Origin: Tragulus kanchil
Lineage: Eukaryota > Chordata > Mammalia > Artiodactyla > Tragulidae
Assembly: GCA_022376925.1 (NCBI GenBank)
Contig: JAIOJX010000032.1
Location: 117,901,979 to 117,965,978 of the forward strand
Direction: 5' to 3'
DNA: 64,000 nucleotides
Part shown: positions 52,005 to 63,500 of the stretch, piece by piece
Position numbering within the stretch: the first letter of the stretch is position 1
How the letters are laid out: each line of letters begins with the position of its first letter
Notes under the pieces: model-generated
Databases searched by the model: none
The model's input: only the letters and a program-made list of their open reading frames with translations
Told to the model about the DNA's origin: nothing
Made by a program: the position numbers and the translations under genes

Positions 52005-54166
52005 ATGACTATTGCAAGCAGAGGGAAAAAAAAGTCAGACTAGAAAACTATTCACTGCTCTCAAACACCCAAAATATTTTATTGTACTTGATATGAAATA
52101 TTGATGATATTTATTAATAATTGAGAAAATAATAATGATGATAAATATCTAATATATTGCAACTTTTATAATTTGGGGAATAATCATTTTAGAATATTTA
52201 ATCCTACATTATAAGAGAAGAATACACATAGTTTAAGTCTCATTCTTATAAATCTGTTAAAAATTAAACATGGGCAAATAATGAACTGAAGCAATAAACC
52301 ACAACTATTTGCATTGCTAAGATAAACTTTTTTGGGGGTGAATTGTAAAAGAATGGCAAAATAATAAACACTGTCTCTGGGGGAATGTGGGAGGTTAAAT
52401 GCAGCAAATCCTCATATCCTGCTTACCCTCCCCTGCCACATCTTCCCTCACTGGTCCGTAGCCAGCCACAGGCGTGGGTGAGTTTAGTGTCAGAGTCATC
52501 TGCTCCTTTGACTTCTGTGTAGGACAGTGTGGGTCTCACTCTGTAACCTCCAGAGCTTGGCCCGGTGTTCTGTTTGGGCACTGTCTAGTGATGGCTTAAG
52601 CTCATAGGATGTGGCTGCCCCTGGGCAAACCCGGCTGTAATTCTGGCCACACTAGTGTGACCCTGTGCCAGTGACTTTACCCCTCCTTGGTTTCGTCACC
52701 AATAACCTAAGACCCATCTTGTAGGTGAAATGTGATGCCTTCATCCTAAGGCATTTTTAGGTTGAAAAAACTGTCACCTGAACATGGCTACACCCTAGCC
52801 AGTGAATTTCCTTCTGGCCCTCAGAAGACCCCCAGTTTCCCCCTGTGGTGTCCTTCTCCCTCTTCCATTACTTGGCTAACTCCCTTTAGACCTCAAGTCC
52901 AACAAACTCTCTTCTCTGCAGGCCCATGGTCAGCATTTTGGTCCCAGCAACTGTCCTCTCATGTGTAGTTGGTCACCGTGTCCTCCTGATGGCTCCTTGC
53001 TGCTACTCTTGGGTCCCTCAGTCAATGCCCTGCAGAGACACTGATCTTCATCCTAAAGTGATAAAAAAAGAGGTTGAAAGTTTTAGATATAGTCAGACTA
53101 AATAAGGTGAGAATTTCATTCTTGCAAAGGAAATGACTATTGCAAGCAGAGAAAAAGTCAGACTAGAAAACTATTCACTGCTCTCAAACACCCAAAATAT
53201 TTTATTGTACTTGATATGAAATATTGATGATATTTATTAATAATTGAGAAAATAATAATGATGATAAATATCTAATATATTGCAACTTTTATAATTTGGG
53301 GAATAATCATTTTAGAATATTTAATCCTACATTATAAGAGAAGAATACACATAGTTTAAGTCTCATTCTTATAAATCTGTTAAAAATTAAACATGGGCAA
53401 ATAATGAACTGAAGCAATAAACCACAACTATTTGCATTGCTAAGATAAACTTTTTTGGGGGTGAATTGTAAAAGAATGGCAAAATAATAAACACTGTCTC
53501 TGGGGGAATGTGGGAGGTTAAATGCAGCAAATCCTCATATCCTGCTTACCCTCCCCTGCCACATCTTCCCTCACTGGTCCGTAGCCAGCCACAGGCGTGG
53601 GTGAGTTTAGTGTCAGAGTCATCTGCTCCTTTGACTTCTGTGTAGGACAGTGTGGGTCTCACTCTGTAACCTCCAGAGCTTGGCCCGGTGTTCTGTTTGG
53701 GCACTGTCTAGTGATGGCTTAAGCTCATAGGATGTGGCTGCCCCTGGGCAAACCCGGCTGTAATTCTGGCCACACTAGTGTGACCCTGTGCCAGTGACTT
53801 TACCCCTCCTTGGTTTCGTCACCAATAACCTAAGACCCATCTTGTAGGTGAAATGTGATGCCTTCATCCTAAGGCATTTTTAGGTTGAAAAAACTGTCAC
53901 CTGAACATGGCTACACCCTAGCCAGTGAATTTCCTTCTGGCCCTCAGAAGACCCCCAGTTTCCCCCTGTGGTGTCCTTCTCCCTCTTCCATTACTTGGCT
54001 AACTCCCTTTAGACCTCAAGTCCAACAAACTCTCTTCTCTGCAGGCCCATGGTCAGCATTTTGGTCCCAGCAACTGTCCTCTCATGTGTAGTTGGTCACC
54101 GTGTCCTCCTGATGGCTCCTTGCTGCTACTCTTGGGTCCCTCAGTCAATGCCCTGCAGAGACACTG
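51968..54166. repeat. Tandem duplication 10 (offset 1123-1130 bp) with noisy junction
   Basis: Bases from 51968 recur from 53098, ending at 54166. The right unit has lost G and A in runs near its start (53112 and 53152). The segment 53044-53097 reads like a compressed version of 51859-51940, sharing 'aaagtgataaa' and 'ttttagatatag'. The unit starts with A/T-rich sequence (52070-52350), then non-coding sequence without a gene. Confidence 0.9.
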
Positions 54167-54257
54167 GAGTGAACTTTGAAAACAGGCAGCCCCCGCCCCT
54201 ATGAAACTCAGAGTCCATGAGGAGAGACAAAGCGAAGGAATATGTTATAGGGGGTTG

Positions 54258-54806
54258 GGGGGCTTCCCTAGTGGATCAGATGGTAAAAAATCTGCTTGCA
54301 ATTCAGGAGACCTTGTTTTTTATATATACATACATAATTTTATTTATTTATTTTTGGCTGTGCTGGGTCTTCATTGCTTTGCAGGCATTTCTCTAGTCGT
54401 GGCGAGCAGGCTTCTTATGGCTGTGGCTTCTCTTGTGGCGGAGCACAGGCTCCAGGGCACTCAGGCGTCAGTAGCTGCAGCTTGTGAGCTCAATAGTTTC
54501 GATTCCCAGGCACTCTAGAGCACAGGCTCAGCAGTTGTGGCACATGGAATTACTTGCTCCTCGGCATGTGGGATCTTCCTGGACTAGGGATCGAACCCAT
54601 GTCTCCTGCATTGGCAGGCAGATTCTTTACCACTGTGCCACCTGGGAAAGCCTGAGACCCTGATTTGATCCCTGGGTCAGGAAGATCTCCTAGAGAAGGG
54701 AATGGCAACCTACTCCAGCATTCTTGTCTGCAGAATTCCATGGACAGAGAAGCCTAAGGGGCTATAATCCATGGGACCACAAAGAGTCAGACATGACTGA
54801 GTGACT
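54258..54806 (+). repeat. Bov-tA SINE split by a minus-strand CHR-2-type SINE
   Basis: Bov-tA head at 54258-54316 and remainder at 54653-54806. Between them, 54317-54652 is a CHR-2-type SINE in reverse, from its A/T-rich tail (54317-54350) to its tRNA-like head (about 54590-54652). A short direct repeat, 'gagacc', marks the insertion (54308 and 54654). Nested order shows the CHR-2-type copy inserted after this Bov-tA. Confidence 0.85.
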
Positions 54807-56198
54807 TTCTTCACTTTGACGAGGAGGGAAAAAGACGAGGTGGGGAAGGAACGGATCATGGAAGGTGTAAGGAGGTGACATCTCAGCTATGATCTGATGG
54901 TGAGGAGAGGCTCACTGGGTGAGGGATGGAGGGTGAGGGCAAGTCAGGCAGAGCAAACAGTATGTGGAAAAACCCTGAGACAGGAAAGAACTTAGCTTTT
55001 TAAAGGAATTGAAAGGAGGCCTGTTTGGCAAACGCTTGAGAAGCAGTAAGGAATGATTCTCAGTGGCTCAGTGTTGGCCTCTGGACGGTCCCCTACTTGT
55101 AACGTGCCTTTGAAATCTTGCGCTACCTGGCCCTGCGGACCTCCCCAAGCTCATCCTGAGCCAGTTTCTTCTGCAGAGGGTAAAGCTAGTTTGGGATGGA
55201 GAAGTCTGAGTTCCCAAAAGAGCCCACCTACTTGGCATGAGAACGTAGTGGGTTGTGGTCCCCATGGGTGAATCCATCAAAGGCTACCTGCATTTCTTCC
55301 TGCTCCTGGGCCTGGTCTCCCGGGGGCAGGGGGCATGATGGGGTGCACTCTAGTCTGAAGGGGATAAGGTGGCCCCTGCAACAGGGGGTGGGGGCGGAGA
55401 GTCGCTTAGCGCTCCATGTAGCCTTCGTGGCCTCTGCCCTGCATCTTTTGTTGTTCCCGGCTTTCAGGAGAACAGGTAAACTTGACAGCTCTGTCTCAGC
55501 TCTCGCTGAGAAAGCGAACCCAAGAGTAGTGCCCAGAGTCGGGGTAAAGCAGATTGGGGAAGATGGGGAGATGCCTTGAAGACGCCAGGTTTAAGACACC
55601 CAGTGGGGCCAGCAGAGACTGGCAGTCTTGTATTAGGTATTTGGGTATGAGAAGGGTGTCTGGCCTCCGCAGGTGGGAGAAGACAGGGGCATCTGGGTTC
55701 TCAGTGCATAAAAACCCTACCTTTCCTTGTGTATGTGGCTGGGCCACCTGGCACAAGGTCTCGGGGAAGAGGCTCCCCGACAAGAAATGGAAGAGAGGGA
55801 CAGGGCCCTGCAGACCGAGGATGACAAGCACGGAGAGGCATGAGGGTCAGAGAAGGAAGGGCAGAGCTCTGCGTATGGTCCTAATACCAGGGCCCGCAGA
55901 CGATGGAAGATGAGGGAGAATGGCATGAACTGTGGCGTGTTCATGATTGTACTCTCACTAATACGCATTAGGTTTCATTTGTGAGAAGAAAACATAGGAG
56001 GGTTTCTCTGATGCTGATGCGGTTGGCAGAGGAGAAGGTGGGTCAGAAGCAAGAGACAGCCCTGTCTTTGTGGCTTGGTGGGGTGAGGGGCATGGGAGCT
56101 CTGGAGGGACAGGCAGCTGGGTGCTGGGACAGGCAGGGGTTGGCAGCAGTGGCTTTGGGGGAGCAGGGGCCCCCTCGGCCTCAGGGTCCCTCTTTCCC
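54807..56198. other. CFAP57 downstream flank, no gene seen
   Basis: About 1.4 kb without a recognisable exon or young repeat. Overlapping short ORFs on both strands do not resemble known proteins. Confidence 0.45.
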
Positions 56199-56258
56199 TT
56201 CACCCTTCCCCAGCTCCCTGGCTAAGCAAAGAGCTGGACGTGATTGTGGGCCAGCACT

Positions 56259-56264
56259 TTTATT
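56259..56264 (-). terminator. CFAP57: CFAP57 polyadenylation signal, distal copy
   Basis: AATAAA on the minus strand, about 145 bp after the stop codon at 56408. Its duplicate is at 57351-57356. Confidence 0.6.
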
Positions 56265-56407
56265 CTGCCCAGGTCCCAGGTTCCCCAGGGCATGGGGGAG
56301 AGGCTCATATGGTCTGGGCTGCAGGGGCTGCAGCTCAAAGTCAGTCCAGGACAGAAGCATGGTGGATCTTCTGGAGAGACTGGAAACGGTTCCCCTACCA
56401 GAGGGCA

Positions 56408-56598
56408 TCACTTGGTCTCACTGAGGTATGGCAGCCGCAATCCCCCGAGGGCTTGGAAGCCTGGGAGCTGCTCCTGCTCTTGGATCTGGTCTCTGAGGCG
56501 CTGGATCTCCAGGCGCTGCATCTCAATGATTCTCCCAGTTTCTTCTTGCACATTCAGTCTCATGGTGGGAGCGATGCCGGGCAAGTCCTCGCTGGACG
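56408..56598 (-). CDS. CFAP57: CFAP57 terminal coding exon, distal copy
   Basis: Same exon as 57500-57690, repeated by duplication 11. After the acceptor CCTGCAG (56599-56605) it codes 62 full residues, then a stop at 56408-56410. Coding sequence appears identical to the other copy. In transcription order it lies after the first copy's stop and polyadenylation signal, so it would be redundant if real. Most likely it is the same exon assembled twice. Confidence 0.75.
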
Positions 56599-57350
56599 CT
56601 GCAGGGAACAGAGCAGGGTTAGGTACAGGAGGTCTCTTCCTGGACTGCTGCAAAGGCTTTTGAAAGCACCTTCTCCTTCCTTCCCCTGCCAGCCATCCCT
56701 CCCCCCCACACCCCACACACACATTTATCGGGCACTAGCAGGTTGACACTTCAACCCAGATGCTAGGAATACAGGCATGAGCCACTGCACTGCCCAGCAG
56801 ACAAGGAGAATTGAAGAGAACATGCTTCGGAGTGATAAGGCAAATGCTTTACCAGCCCAACCCCTCTCCTGAGCCCCGAGCCTGCCTGCCCTGTGGGCTG
56901 CTCAGTCCGCACACCCCAGGGGATAGCACTCTCCCTGTTGACCTAGGTTGACCTCCAAGCTGCCTGTCCTCTCACATACACCTGCTCCTGGAGACACCTC
57001 CTATCATGGTCACTCAGTCATGGTCCCTGCGGACGTCCCCCGAGACTCCCAGTCATCCTCCTGTGTCAGTGCTGCCATCGTCCTGGGCAAGGCTGATGTC
57101 CACAGCTCATCCCACTGCCTGGCCTCACGAGGCTGAACTCTCAGCATTCATGTGCTTGGTCTGCATGCCAGCTTAGTATCTCCCTTCCCTTGTCACATCT
57201 AGGGTCTTCCACTCCAGCCGTGCTCATTCACCATTTCTTTGGCTGAATTTGGACCCAACTTTCTGGACAGCTTTGCCACCCCATGGACTGTTCACCCTTC
57301 CCCAGCTCCCTGGCTAAGCAAAGAGCTGGACGTGATTGTGGGCCAGCACT

Positions 57351-57356
57351 TTTATT
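57351..57356 (-). terminator. CFAP57: CFAP57 polyadenylation signal, proximal copy
   Basis: AATAAA on the minus strand about 145 bp after the stop at 57500. It is the first one met by a transcript coming from the right. Confidence 0.65.
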
Positions 57357-57499
57357 CTGCCCAGGTCCCAGGTTCCCCAGGGCATGGGGGAGAGGCTCAT
57401 ATGGTCTGGGCTGCAGGGGCTGCAGCTCAAAGTCAGTCCAGGACAGAAGCATGGTGGATCTTCTGGAGAGACTGGAAACGGTTCCCCTACCAGAGGGCA

Positions 57500-57690
57500 T
57501 CACTTGGTCTCACTGAGGTATGGCAGCCGCAATCCCCCGAGGGCTTGGAAGCCTGGGAGCTGCTCCTGCTCTTGGATCTGGTCTCTGAGGCGCTGGATCT
57601 CCAGGCGCTGCATCTCAATGATTCTCCCAGTTTCTTCTTGCACATTCAGTCTCATGGTGGGAGCGATGCCGGGCAAGTCCTCGCTGGACG
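57500..57690 (-). CDS. CFAP57: CFAP57 terminal coding exon, proximal copy
   Basis: The last coding exon of CFAP57 (WDR65), a cilia- and flagella-associated WD-repeat and coiled-coil protein. The acceptor CCTGCAG leads to two bases that complete an Ala codon with the G left by the exon at 62891-63020, then 62 residues and a stop. The peptide is charged and heptad-like in its middle ([20 protein letters not shown]), as in a coiled-coil end, then tapers into a short uncharged tail. Phase match, coiled-coil character and position beyond TMEM125 on the same strand support the call. I know the family mainly by synteny and general resemblance, so the name carries slight doubt. Confidence 0.82.
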
Positions 57691-58354
57691 CTGCAGGGAA
57701 CAGAGCAGGGTTAGGTACAGGAGGTCTCTTCCTGGACTGCTGCAAAGGCTTTTGAAAGCACCTTCTCCTTCCTTCCCCTGCCAGCCATCCCTCCCCACAC
57801 ACACACACACATTTATCGGGCACTAGCAGGTTGACACTTCAACCCAGATGCTAGGAATACAGGCATGAGCCACTGCACTGCCCAGCAGACAAGGAGAATT
57901 GAAGAGAACATGCTTCGGAGTGATAAGGCAAATGCTTTACCAGCCCAACCCCTCTCCTGAGCCCCGAGCCTGCCTGCCCTGTGGGCTGCTCAGTCCGCAC
58001 ACCCCAGGGGATAGCACTCTCCCTGTTGACCTAGGTTGACCTCCAAGCTGCCTGTCCTCTCACATACACCTGCTCCTGGAGACACCTCCTATCATGGTCA
58101 CTCAGTCATGTTCCCTGCGGACGTCCCCCGAGACTCCCAGTCATCCTCCTGTGTCAGTGCTGCCATCGTCCTGGGCAAGGCTGATGTCCACAGCTCATCC
58201 CACTGCCTGGCCTCACGAGGCTGAACTCTCAGCATTCATGTGCTTGGTCTGCATGCCAGCTTAGTATCTCCCTTCCCTTGTCACATCTAGGGTCTTCCAC
58301 TCCAGCCGTGCTCATTCACCATTTCTTTGGCTGAATTTGGACCCCATCTTTCTG

Positions 58355-58537
58355 GACAGCTTTGCCACCCCATGGACTGTAGCCTGCCAGGCTCCTCTGT
58401 CCATGGAATTCTCCAGGCAAGACTATTGGAGTGGGGAGCCATATCCTTCTCTAGGGGATCTTCCTGACCCAGGGATTGAGGCTGAGTCTCCTTCACTGCA
58501 GGCAGATTCTTTACCACTGAGATACCAGGGAAGCCCC
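58355..58537 (-). repeat. Bov-tA SINE, minus strand (second copy 59508-59688)
   Basis: Reverse Bov-tA: 'accccatggactgtagcctg' at the left and the head 'gataccagggaagccc' at the right end. In intron or flank sequence of CFAP57. Confidence 0.88.
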
Positions 58538-58849
58538 TGGACAGCTCCATGCTTTACCCCTCTCAGATTCACTCCCTTTTCTGTCTAGTTAGATCCATGA
58601 TGAGTCTCTTCTGCCATTGTGACAGCACCTTTGGTATTCTAGATACTTCGTCGCTCTGCCCCAGGTATGCTGCCTAGCCCAAACCTGAGACAACTCACCT
58701 ATCCAGGGTCTCCACTTACACATCTGACCTGCTGCACGCTGCCAGTACAAGTAACACCTGAGGTTCAAGTTCTTGGTTTCCAACTCCAAGATGGACTTTA
58801 AGACCACAGTCAGCAAACTCTCATTCCCCACAGCGGCACTTAGGAACTC

Positions 58850-60725
58850 CAGTCCCTATGCCAACACCTCTTTTAGAAAACTGTGGTAAAGTCTATGCAA
58901 CGTAACATTTACTCTCTTAACCATTTTAAGTTTTTTTCCCCCCATCATGCCTCTTTTATTTTTATAATTATTTCATTCATCTTTATTCTTTGGCCTGCGT
59001 AGGCCTCCCATTGCAGTGGCCTCTCTTGTTGCAAAGCACTGGCTCTGGGTGCATGGTCTCCAGAGCGCTGGCTCGTAATTGGACACACTGGTCCAGCCAC
59101 TCCACAGCATGTGGGATCTTCCTGGGCCAGGGATCGAATTAGTGCCCCTTGCACTGCAAGGTGGACTCTCTACCTATTAGACCACTAGGGAAGCCCTCTC
59201 TTAACCATTTTTAAGTGCACTGTTTCGTAGTGTTAGGTACATTCACAATGTTGTGCCACCAGTCTCCAAAAACTCTTCTCATCTCGAAAAACTCAAATCT
59301 CGTACCAATTATACAGCTCCCCAGTTCCCCGGTCCCCAGCCCCTGGCAGTCACCGTTCAGTTTTCTGCCTTTATGAATTTGATGACTCTAGGTACCTCAG
59401 ATCAGTGGAAACTGCCGGGTGCCATTCCTCCCTTCACATCTAGGGTCTTCCACTCCAGCCGTGCTCATTCACCATTTCTTTGGCTGAATTTGGACCCCAT
59501 CTTTCTGGACAGCTTTGCCACCCCATGGACTGTAGCCTGCCAGGCTCCTCTGTCCATGGAATTCTCAGGCAAGACTATTGGAGTGGGGAGCCATATCCTT
59601 CTCTAGGGGATCTTCCTGACCCAGGGATTGAGGCTGAGTCTCCTTCACTGCAGGCAGATTCTTTACCACTGAGATACCAGGGAAGCCCCTGGACAGCTCC
59701 ATGCTTTACCCCTCTCAGATTCACTCCCTTTTCTGTCTAGTTAGATCCATGATGAGTCTCTTCTGCCATTGTGACAGCACCTTTGGTATTCTAGATACTT
59801 CGTCGCTCTGCCCCAGGTATGCTGCCTAGCCCAAACCTGAGACAACTCACCTATCCAGGGTCTCCACTTACACATCTGACCTGCTGCACGCTGCCAGTAC
59901 AAGTAACACCTGAGGTTCAAGTTCTTGGTTTCCAACTCCAAGATGGACTTTAAGACCACAGTCAGCAAACTCTCATTCCCCACAGCGGCACTTAGGAACT
60001 CCAGTCCCTATGCCAACACCTCTTTTAGAAAACTGTGGTAAAGTCTATGCAACGTAACATTTACTCTCTTAACCATTTTAAGTTTTTTTCCCCCCATCAT
60101 GCCTCTTTTATTTTTATAATTATTTCATTCATCTTTATTCTTTGGCCTGCGTAGGCCTCCCATTGCAGTGGCCTCTCTTGTTGCAAAGCACTGGCTCTGG
60201 GTGCATGGGCTCCAGAGCGCTGGCTCGTAATTGGACACACTGGTCCAGCCACTCCACAGCATGTGGGATCTTCCTGGGCCAGGGATCGAATTAGTGCCCC
60301 TTGCACTGCAAGGTGGACTCTCTACCTATTAGACCACTAGGGAAGCCCTCTCTTAACCATTTTTAAGTGCACTGTTTCGTAGTGTTAGGTACATTCACAA
60401 TGTTGTGCCACCAGTCTCCAAAAACTCTTCTCATCTCGAAAAACTCAAATCTCGTACCAATTATACAGCTCCCCAGTTCCCCGGTCCCCAGCCCCTGGCA
60501 GTCACCGTTCAGTTTTCTGCCTTTATGAATTTGATGACTCTAGGTACCTCAGATCAGTGGAAACACACGGTATTTGTTCTTCTGTATCTGGCTTAGCATA
60601 ATGTCAAGGCTCGTCTGTGTTATTCATTAGAGCTTCCTTCCTTTTTGAGGCTGAATACTATTTCATTGCATGTCTATATCACATTTTATTTATTCATTCA
60701 TCTAATGATGGAAATTCGGGTTGCT
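58850..60725 (-). repeat. Old L1 3' sequence, interrupted by a SINE and by duplication 12
   Basis: L1-like reverse 3' sequence: 'cattcacaatgttgtgccacca' near 59240 and 'ctggcttagcataatgtc' near 60588, then 'ttcatctaatgatgga' at 60698-60713. The true element is shorter once the duplicated unit is removed. Confidence 0.65.
58929..59196 (-). repeat. CHR-like SINE, minus strand, with 19-bp target repeats (second copy 60081-60348)
   Basis: Same type as the elements at 856 and 9137. It inserted into L1-like sequence with near-perfect target repeats ('ctcttaaccattttaag' at 58914 and 59197). The T-run at 58931-58937 is its tail. Confidence 0.8.
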
Positions 60726-60744
60726 TCCACCTTTCGTTAGTGAA

Positions 60745-61395
60745 TATTCAACATTCAAAAAATGAAGATCATGGCATCCAGTCCCATCACTTCATGGCAA
60801 ATAGACGGGCAAACTGGAAACAGTGACAGACTTTATTTTCTTGGGTTCCAAAATCACTGTGGATGGTGACTGCAGCCATGAAATTCAAATAGGCTTGCTC
60901 CTTGGAAGAAAAACTATGACAAACTTAGATAGCATATTATAAAGCAGAGACATCACTTTGCTGACAAAGGTCCATCTAGTCAAAGCTATGGTTTTTCCAG
61001 GAGTCATGTATGGTTGTGAAAGCTGGACCGTAAAGAAGGGTAAGCACCGAAAAATTGATGTCTCTGAACTGTGATGTTGGAGAAGACTCTTGAGAGTCCC
61101 TTGGACTGCAAGGAGCACAAACCAGTCAATTGTAAGGAAATCAACCCTGAATATCCATTGGAAGAACTGATGCTGAAGCTGAAGCTCTAATACTTAGGCT
61201 ACCTGATGAGAAGAGATGACTCATTGGAAAAGACCCCGATGCTGGGAAAAATAGAAGGCAGAGGAGAAGGGGACGACAGAGGATGAGATGGTTGGATGGC
61301 ATCACTGAATCAATGGACATGAGCTTGAGCAAATTCTGGGAGATAGTGAAGGATGGGGAAGCCTGGCGTGCTGCAGTCAGACAGTAGCACGGACT
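60745..61395 (+). repeat. BovB (RTE) LINE 3' end
   Basis: A long 5'-truncated BovB copy. Successive BovB landmarks are 'gaagatcatggcatccagtc' (60765), 'tggtgactgcagccatgaaat' (60863), 'catgtatggttgtgaaagctgg' (61005), 'ttggagaagactcttgag' (61077) and 'tggatggcatcactgaatc' (61294). No intact reverse-transcriptase frame remains. Confidence 0.92.
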
Positions 61396-61512
61396 GGAGT
61401 GGGTTGCCGTGCCCTCCTCCAAGGGATCTTCCTGACCCAGGGATCGAACCTACGGCTCCCACAGCTCCTGCACTGCAGGCGGATTCTTTACTGCTGAGGC
61501 ACTGAGGAAGCC
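61391..61512 (-). repeat. Bov-tA SINE fragment, minus strand
   Basis: Reverse Bov-tA head ('ctgcactgcaggcggattc' and 'gggatcttcctgacccaggg') following the BovB end. Confidence 0.8.
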
Positions 61513-61600
61513 TATATATCTATGTCTATATCTATATCTATACATATATATATATATACACACACACATACACGTATACACACACACACATATATACCTG
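61513..61600. repeat. Compound TATC/TA/CA microsatellite
   Basis: TCTATA units, then (TA)n, then (CA)n and a return to TA. A polymorphic marker candidate. Confidence 0.92.
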
Positions 61601-61910
61601 GTAGCTCAGCTGGTAAAGAATCCACCTGCAATGCAGGAGATCCCAGTTCTATTTCCTGGGTTGGGAAGATCCACTGGAGAAGGGGCAGGCTACCCACACC
61701 AATATTCTTGGGCTTCCCTGGTGGCTCAGATGGTAAACAAGCCACCTGTAGTATGGGAGACCTGAGTTTGATCCCTGGGTTGGAAAGATACTCTGGAGGA
61801 GAAAACAGAAACCCACTCCAGTATTCTTGACCAGAGAATTCCATGGACAGAGGAGCCTGGCAGGCTGTAGTCCATGGGGTCTCAAAGAGTTGAACACAAC
61901 TGAGTTCACT
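61598..61910 (+). repeat. Two Bov-tA SINEs in tandem
   Basis: A partial Bov-tA at 61598-61709 runs directly into a full Bov-tA at 61710-61910, which starts 'gggcttccctggtggctcag' and ends 'gaacacaactgagttcac'. Confidence 0.88.
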
Positions 61911-62561
61911 CATATGCCATTCTCATTAGAGGTAAGGAAAAGCTAAGAGGGTAAACTTTGAGTAGAACCAATGAACAGTATCAGCTCTAAAGAAATACAT
62001 CAGAGCACCACGTGTGTTAACAAGACTGAGAACTTGATTTCTTGCGACTGCAGCCATCTTCAGTTAGAAGTGATACATAGCTGTGTCTGTGAATAATTTC
62101 AAAGATTCTCTTTTAAAAATTATTTCAAATATGCCCAAGCAGTCTAGCAAATAATCAGTTGAGATCTCAGGATCCTGTATGAGACATGACTGAAGCAACT
62201 TAGCACGCATGCATGATTATATATATAAAATACTGAAGACTTATGTATTATATAAAAGGCTTATGCATTATATATATATATATTTTTCCCTTTTTGTCTT
62301 GGCTATCAGAAATTCAGAGGAACTTTATAACAACAATAATCAACTCATTTGACATTTCTAGTATAATTCTTTCTGCTCCCCTTTTAAATAGTTTCTGATT
62401 CTTCTTTCTGCCTTTATTTTCATTGTACAGGTTCACAATTCCATATCCACAATTGCAAAATGCTAAAAACTTTAAAAATGAAAAGCATTAAAAAATTTAT
62501 GAACTTTAGTGTGAATATTCACGTTTCATTACAGAGAGACCAATGCGTTTGATTTTAGGGC
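61911..62561. other. CFAP57 intron, A/T-rich, no other feature
   Basis: Includes a (TA)n run near 62268-62283. Nothing else is recognised. It lies between the penultimate exon and the repeat cluster. Confidence 0.5.
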
Positions 62562-62890
62562 ACAGCCACAGACTCCTCTAGAGATGTTACATAATGTACA
62601 GTGTATATAATACGTTATTCCTAAGATCTGAAAGATTCTGAGTTCTGGAACCTTAGCTAACCCCAGGATTTTGGATTTGTGAGTGTTCGAATGCAGTAGG
62701 GTCCTCATAAGTCCTTTGGGGAGCAGGCGTGTGGCATGCACAGGTGCCCAGGAGGCCACGGGGTGGGTGTGACCTGATGCAGGAGGAAGCTCGGGACAGG
62801 CAGCTTTGGAAGCCAACAGGAAACCTGCTGGCAGCTGCCAATGGTCCCTGGATCCCACTGCTCATCTTTCTTGGCCACTGGTGACGTTAC

Positions 62891-63020
62891 CTGTCTCTGA
62901 AACCTCTGGTCGAATTTTCTTGGTCAGTTTCAGAGCTGCTTCAAGGTCATAGACTTGGGAGCGGGTGATCTTCAGCTCCCTGCGGAGATCATTGATCTCC
63001 TTGATCAGGGAGACATTTTC
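62891..63020 (-). CDS. CFAP57: CFAP57 penultimate coding exon
   Basis: A 130-bp exon between acceptor TTTTCTACAG (63021-63030 on minus) and donor GTAACG (62885-62890). It codes 43 residues plus one base, rich in charged residues with leucines at heptad-like spacing, a coiled-coil segment (core [20 protein letters not shown]). The leftover base joins the terminal exon in phase. CFAP57 has N-terminal WD repeats and a long C-terminal coiled coil and takes part in ciliary inner-arm dynein assembly. Only this C-terminal part is in the window. Upstream exons lie to the right. Confidence 0.85.
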
Positions 63021-63339
63021 CTGTAGAAAAGGAGGAGGAGAGGGTGAATACAGATGGATAAGTGGTCAGTGGGCATAGGACCTCCCTGGCCTGGGGCTGA
63101 GGGTGTGGGATGGTCGGCTTGGTCCTGAACCCAGATTATGTCTCTGGTTCCTCTACTGTGGGATGAGTCTTTATCCCGGCTCAAGGATCAGCCTCTTGAG
63201 TTCCCAGCTGACTTACCTTCAGGTGGACCCTGGCAATGTAAGACACCGTGTGTACAGTCCCCATCTATCCAGGATCTGCCCATCAGCAGCAATAACAATG
63301 CTTTTCTAATGATGCTTTCCGTGAACTTAAGGCACTGAG

Positions 63340-63500
63340 GCATCATAATAACCTATGTGTAGATTCTCTTACAACCACAACTCAACAGTAGAAGACTGAG
63401 GTACAGAGAGCTGATAAAACTTACCCAATTTGAGAGATAACAAGCAGCAGAGCCAGGATTCTGACCCAGTCTGGCTCCAGACCGCTAAGCTCTTAAGCGC
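63340..63500 (-). repeat. MIR-like element, minus strand
   Basis: 'gactgaggtacagagagctg' near 63393 followed by 'agagccaggattctgacccagtctg' near 63450, a reverse MIR pattern. Confidence 0.6.

Larger units (their letters stand above)
56199..58379. repeat. Tandem duplication 11 (unit 1092 bp), covers the last CFAP57 exon
   Basis: Bases 56199-57290 recur at 57291-58379. Differences are a C/CA run (56700-56720 versus 57792-57810), one substitution (near 57017) and a miscalled stretch at the end of the left unit (near 57257). The junction is blunt. Confidence 0.93.
58281..60564. repeat. Tandem duplication 12 (unit 1152-1153 bp)
   Basis: Bases 58281-59412 recur at 59434-60564, with about 21 bp of unmatched filler at 59413-59433. 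Differences are a lost C near 59565 (start of the right unit) and one substitution (59058 versus 60210 region). The left unit starts inside the right unit of duplication 11. Confidence 0.92.

Noticed and set aside
61522..61830. ORFs across the CA/TA microsatellite
   Set aside because: They are made of simple-repeat codons and Bov-tA sequence.
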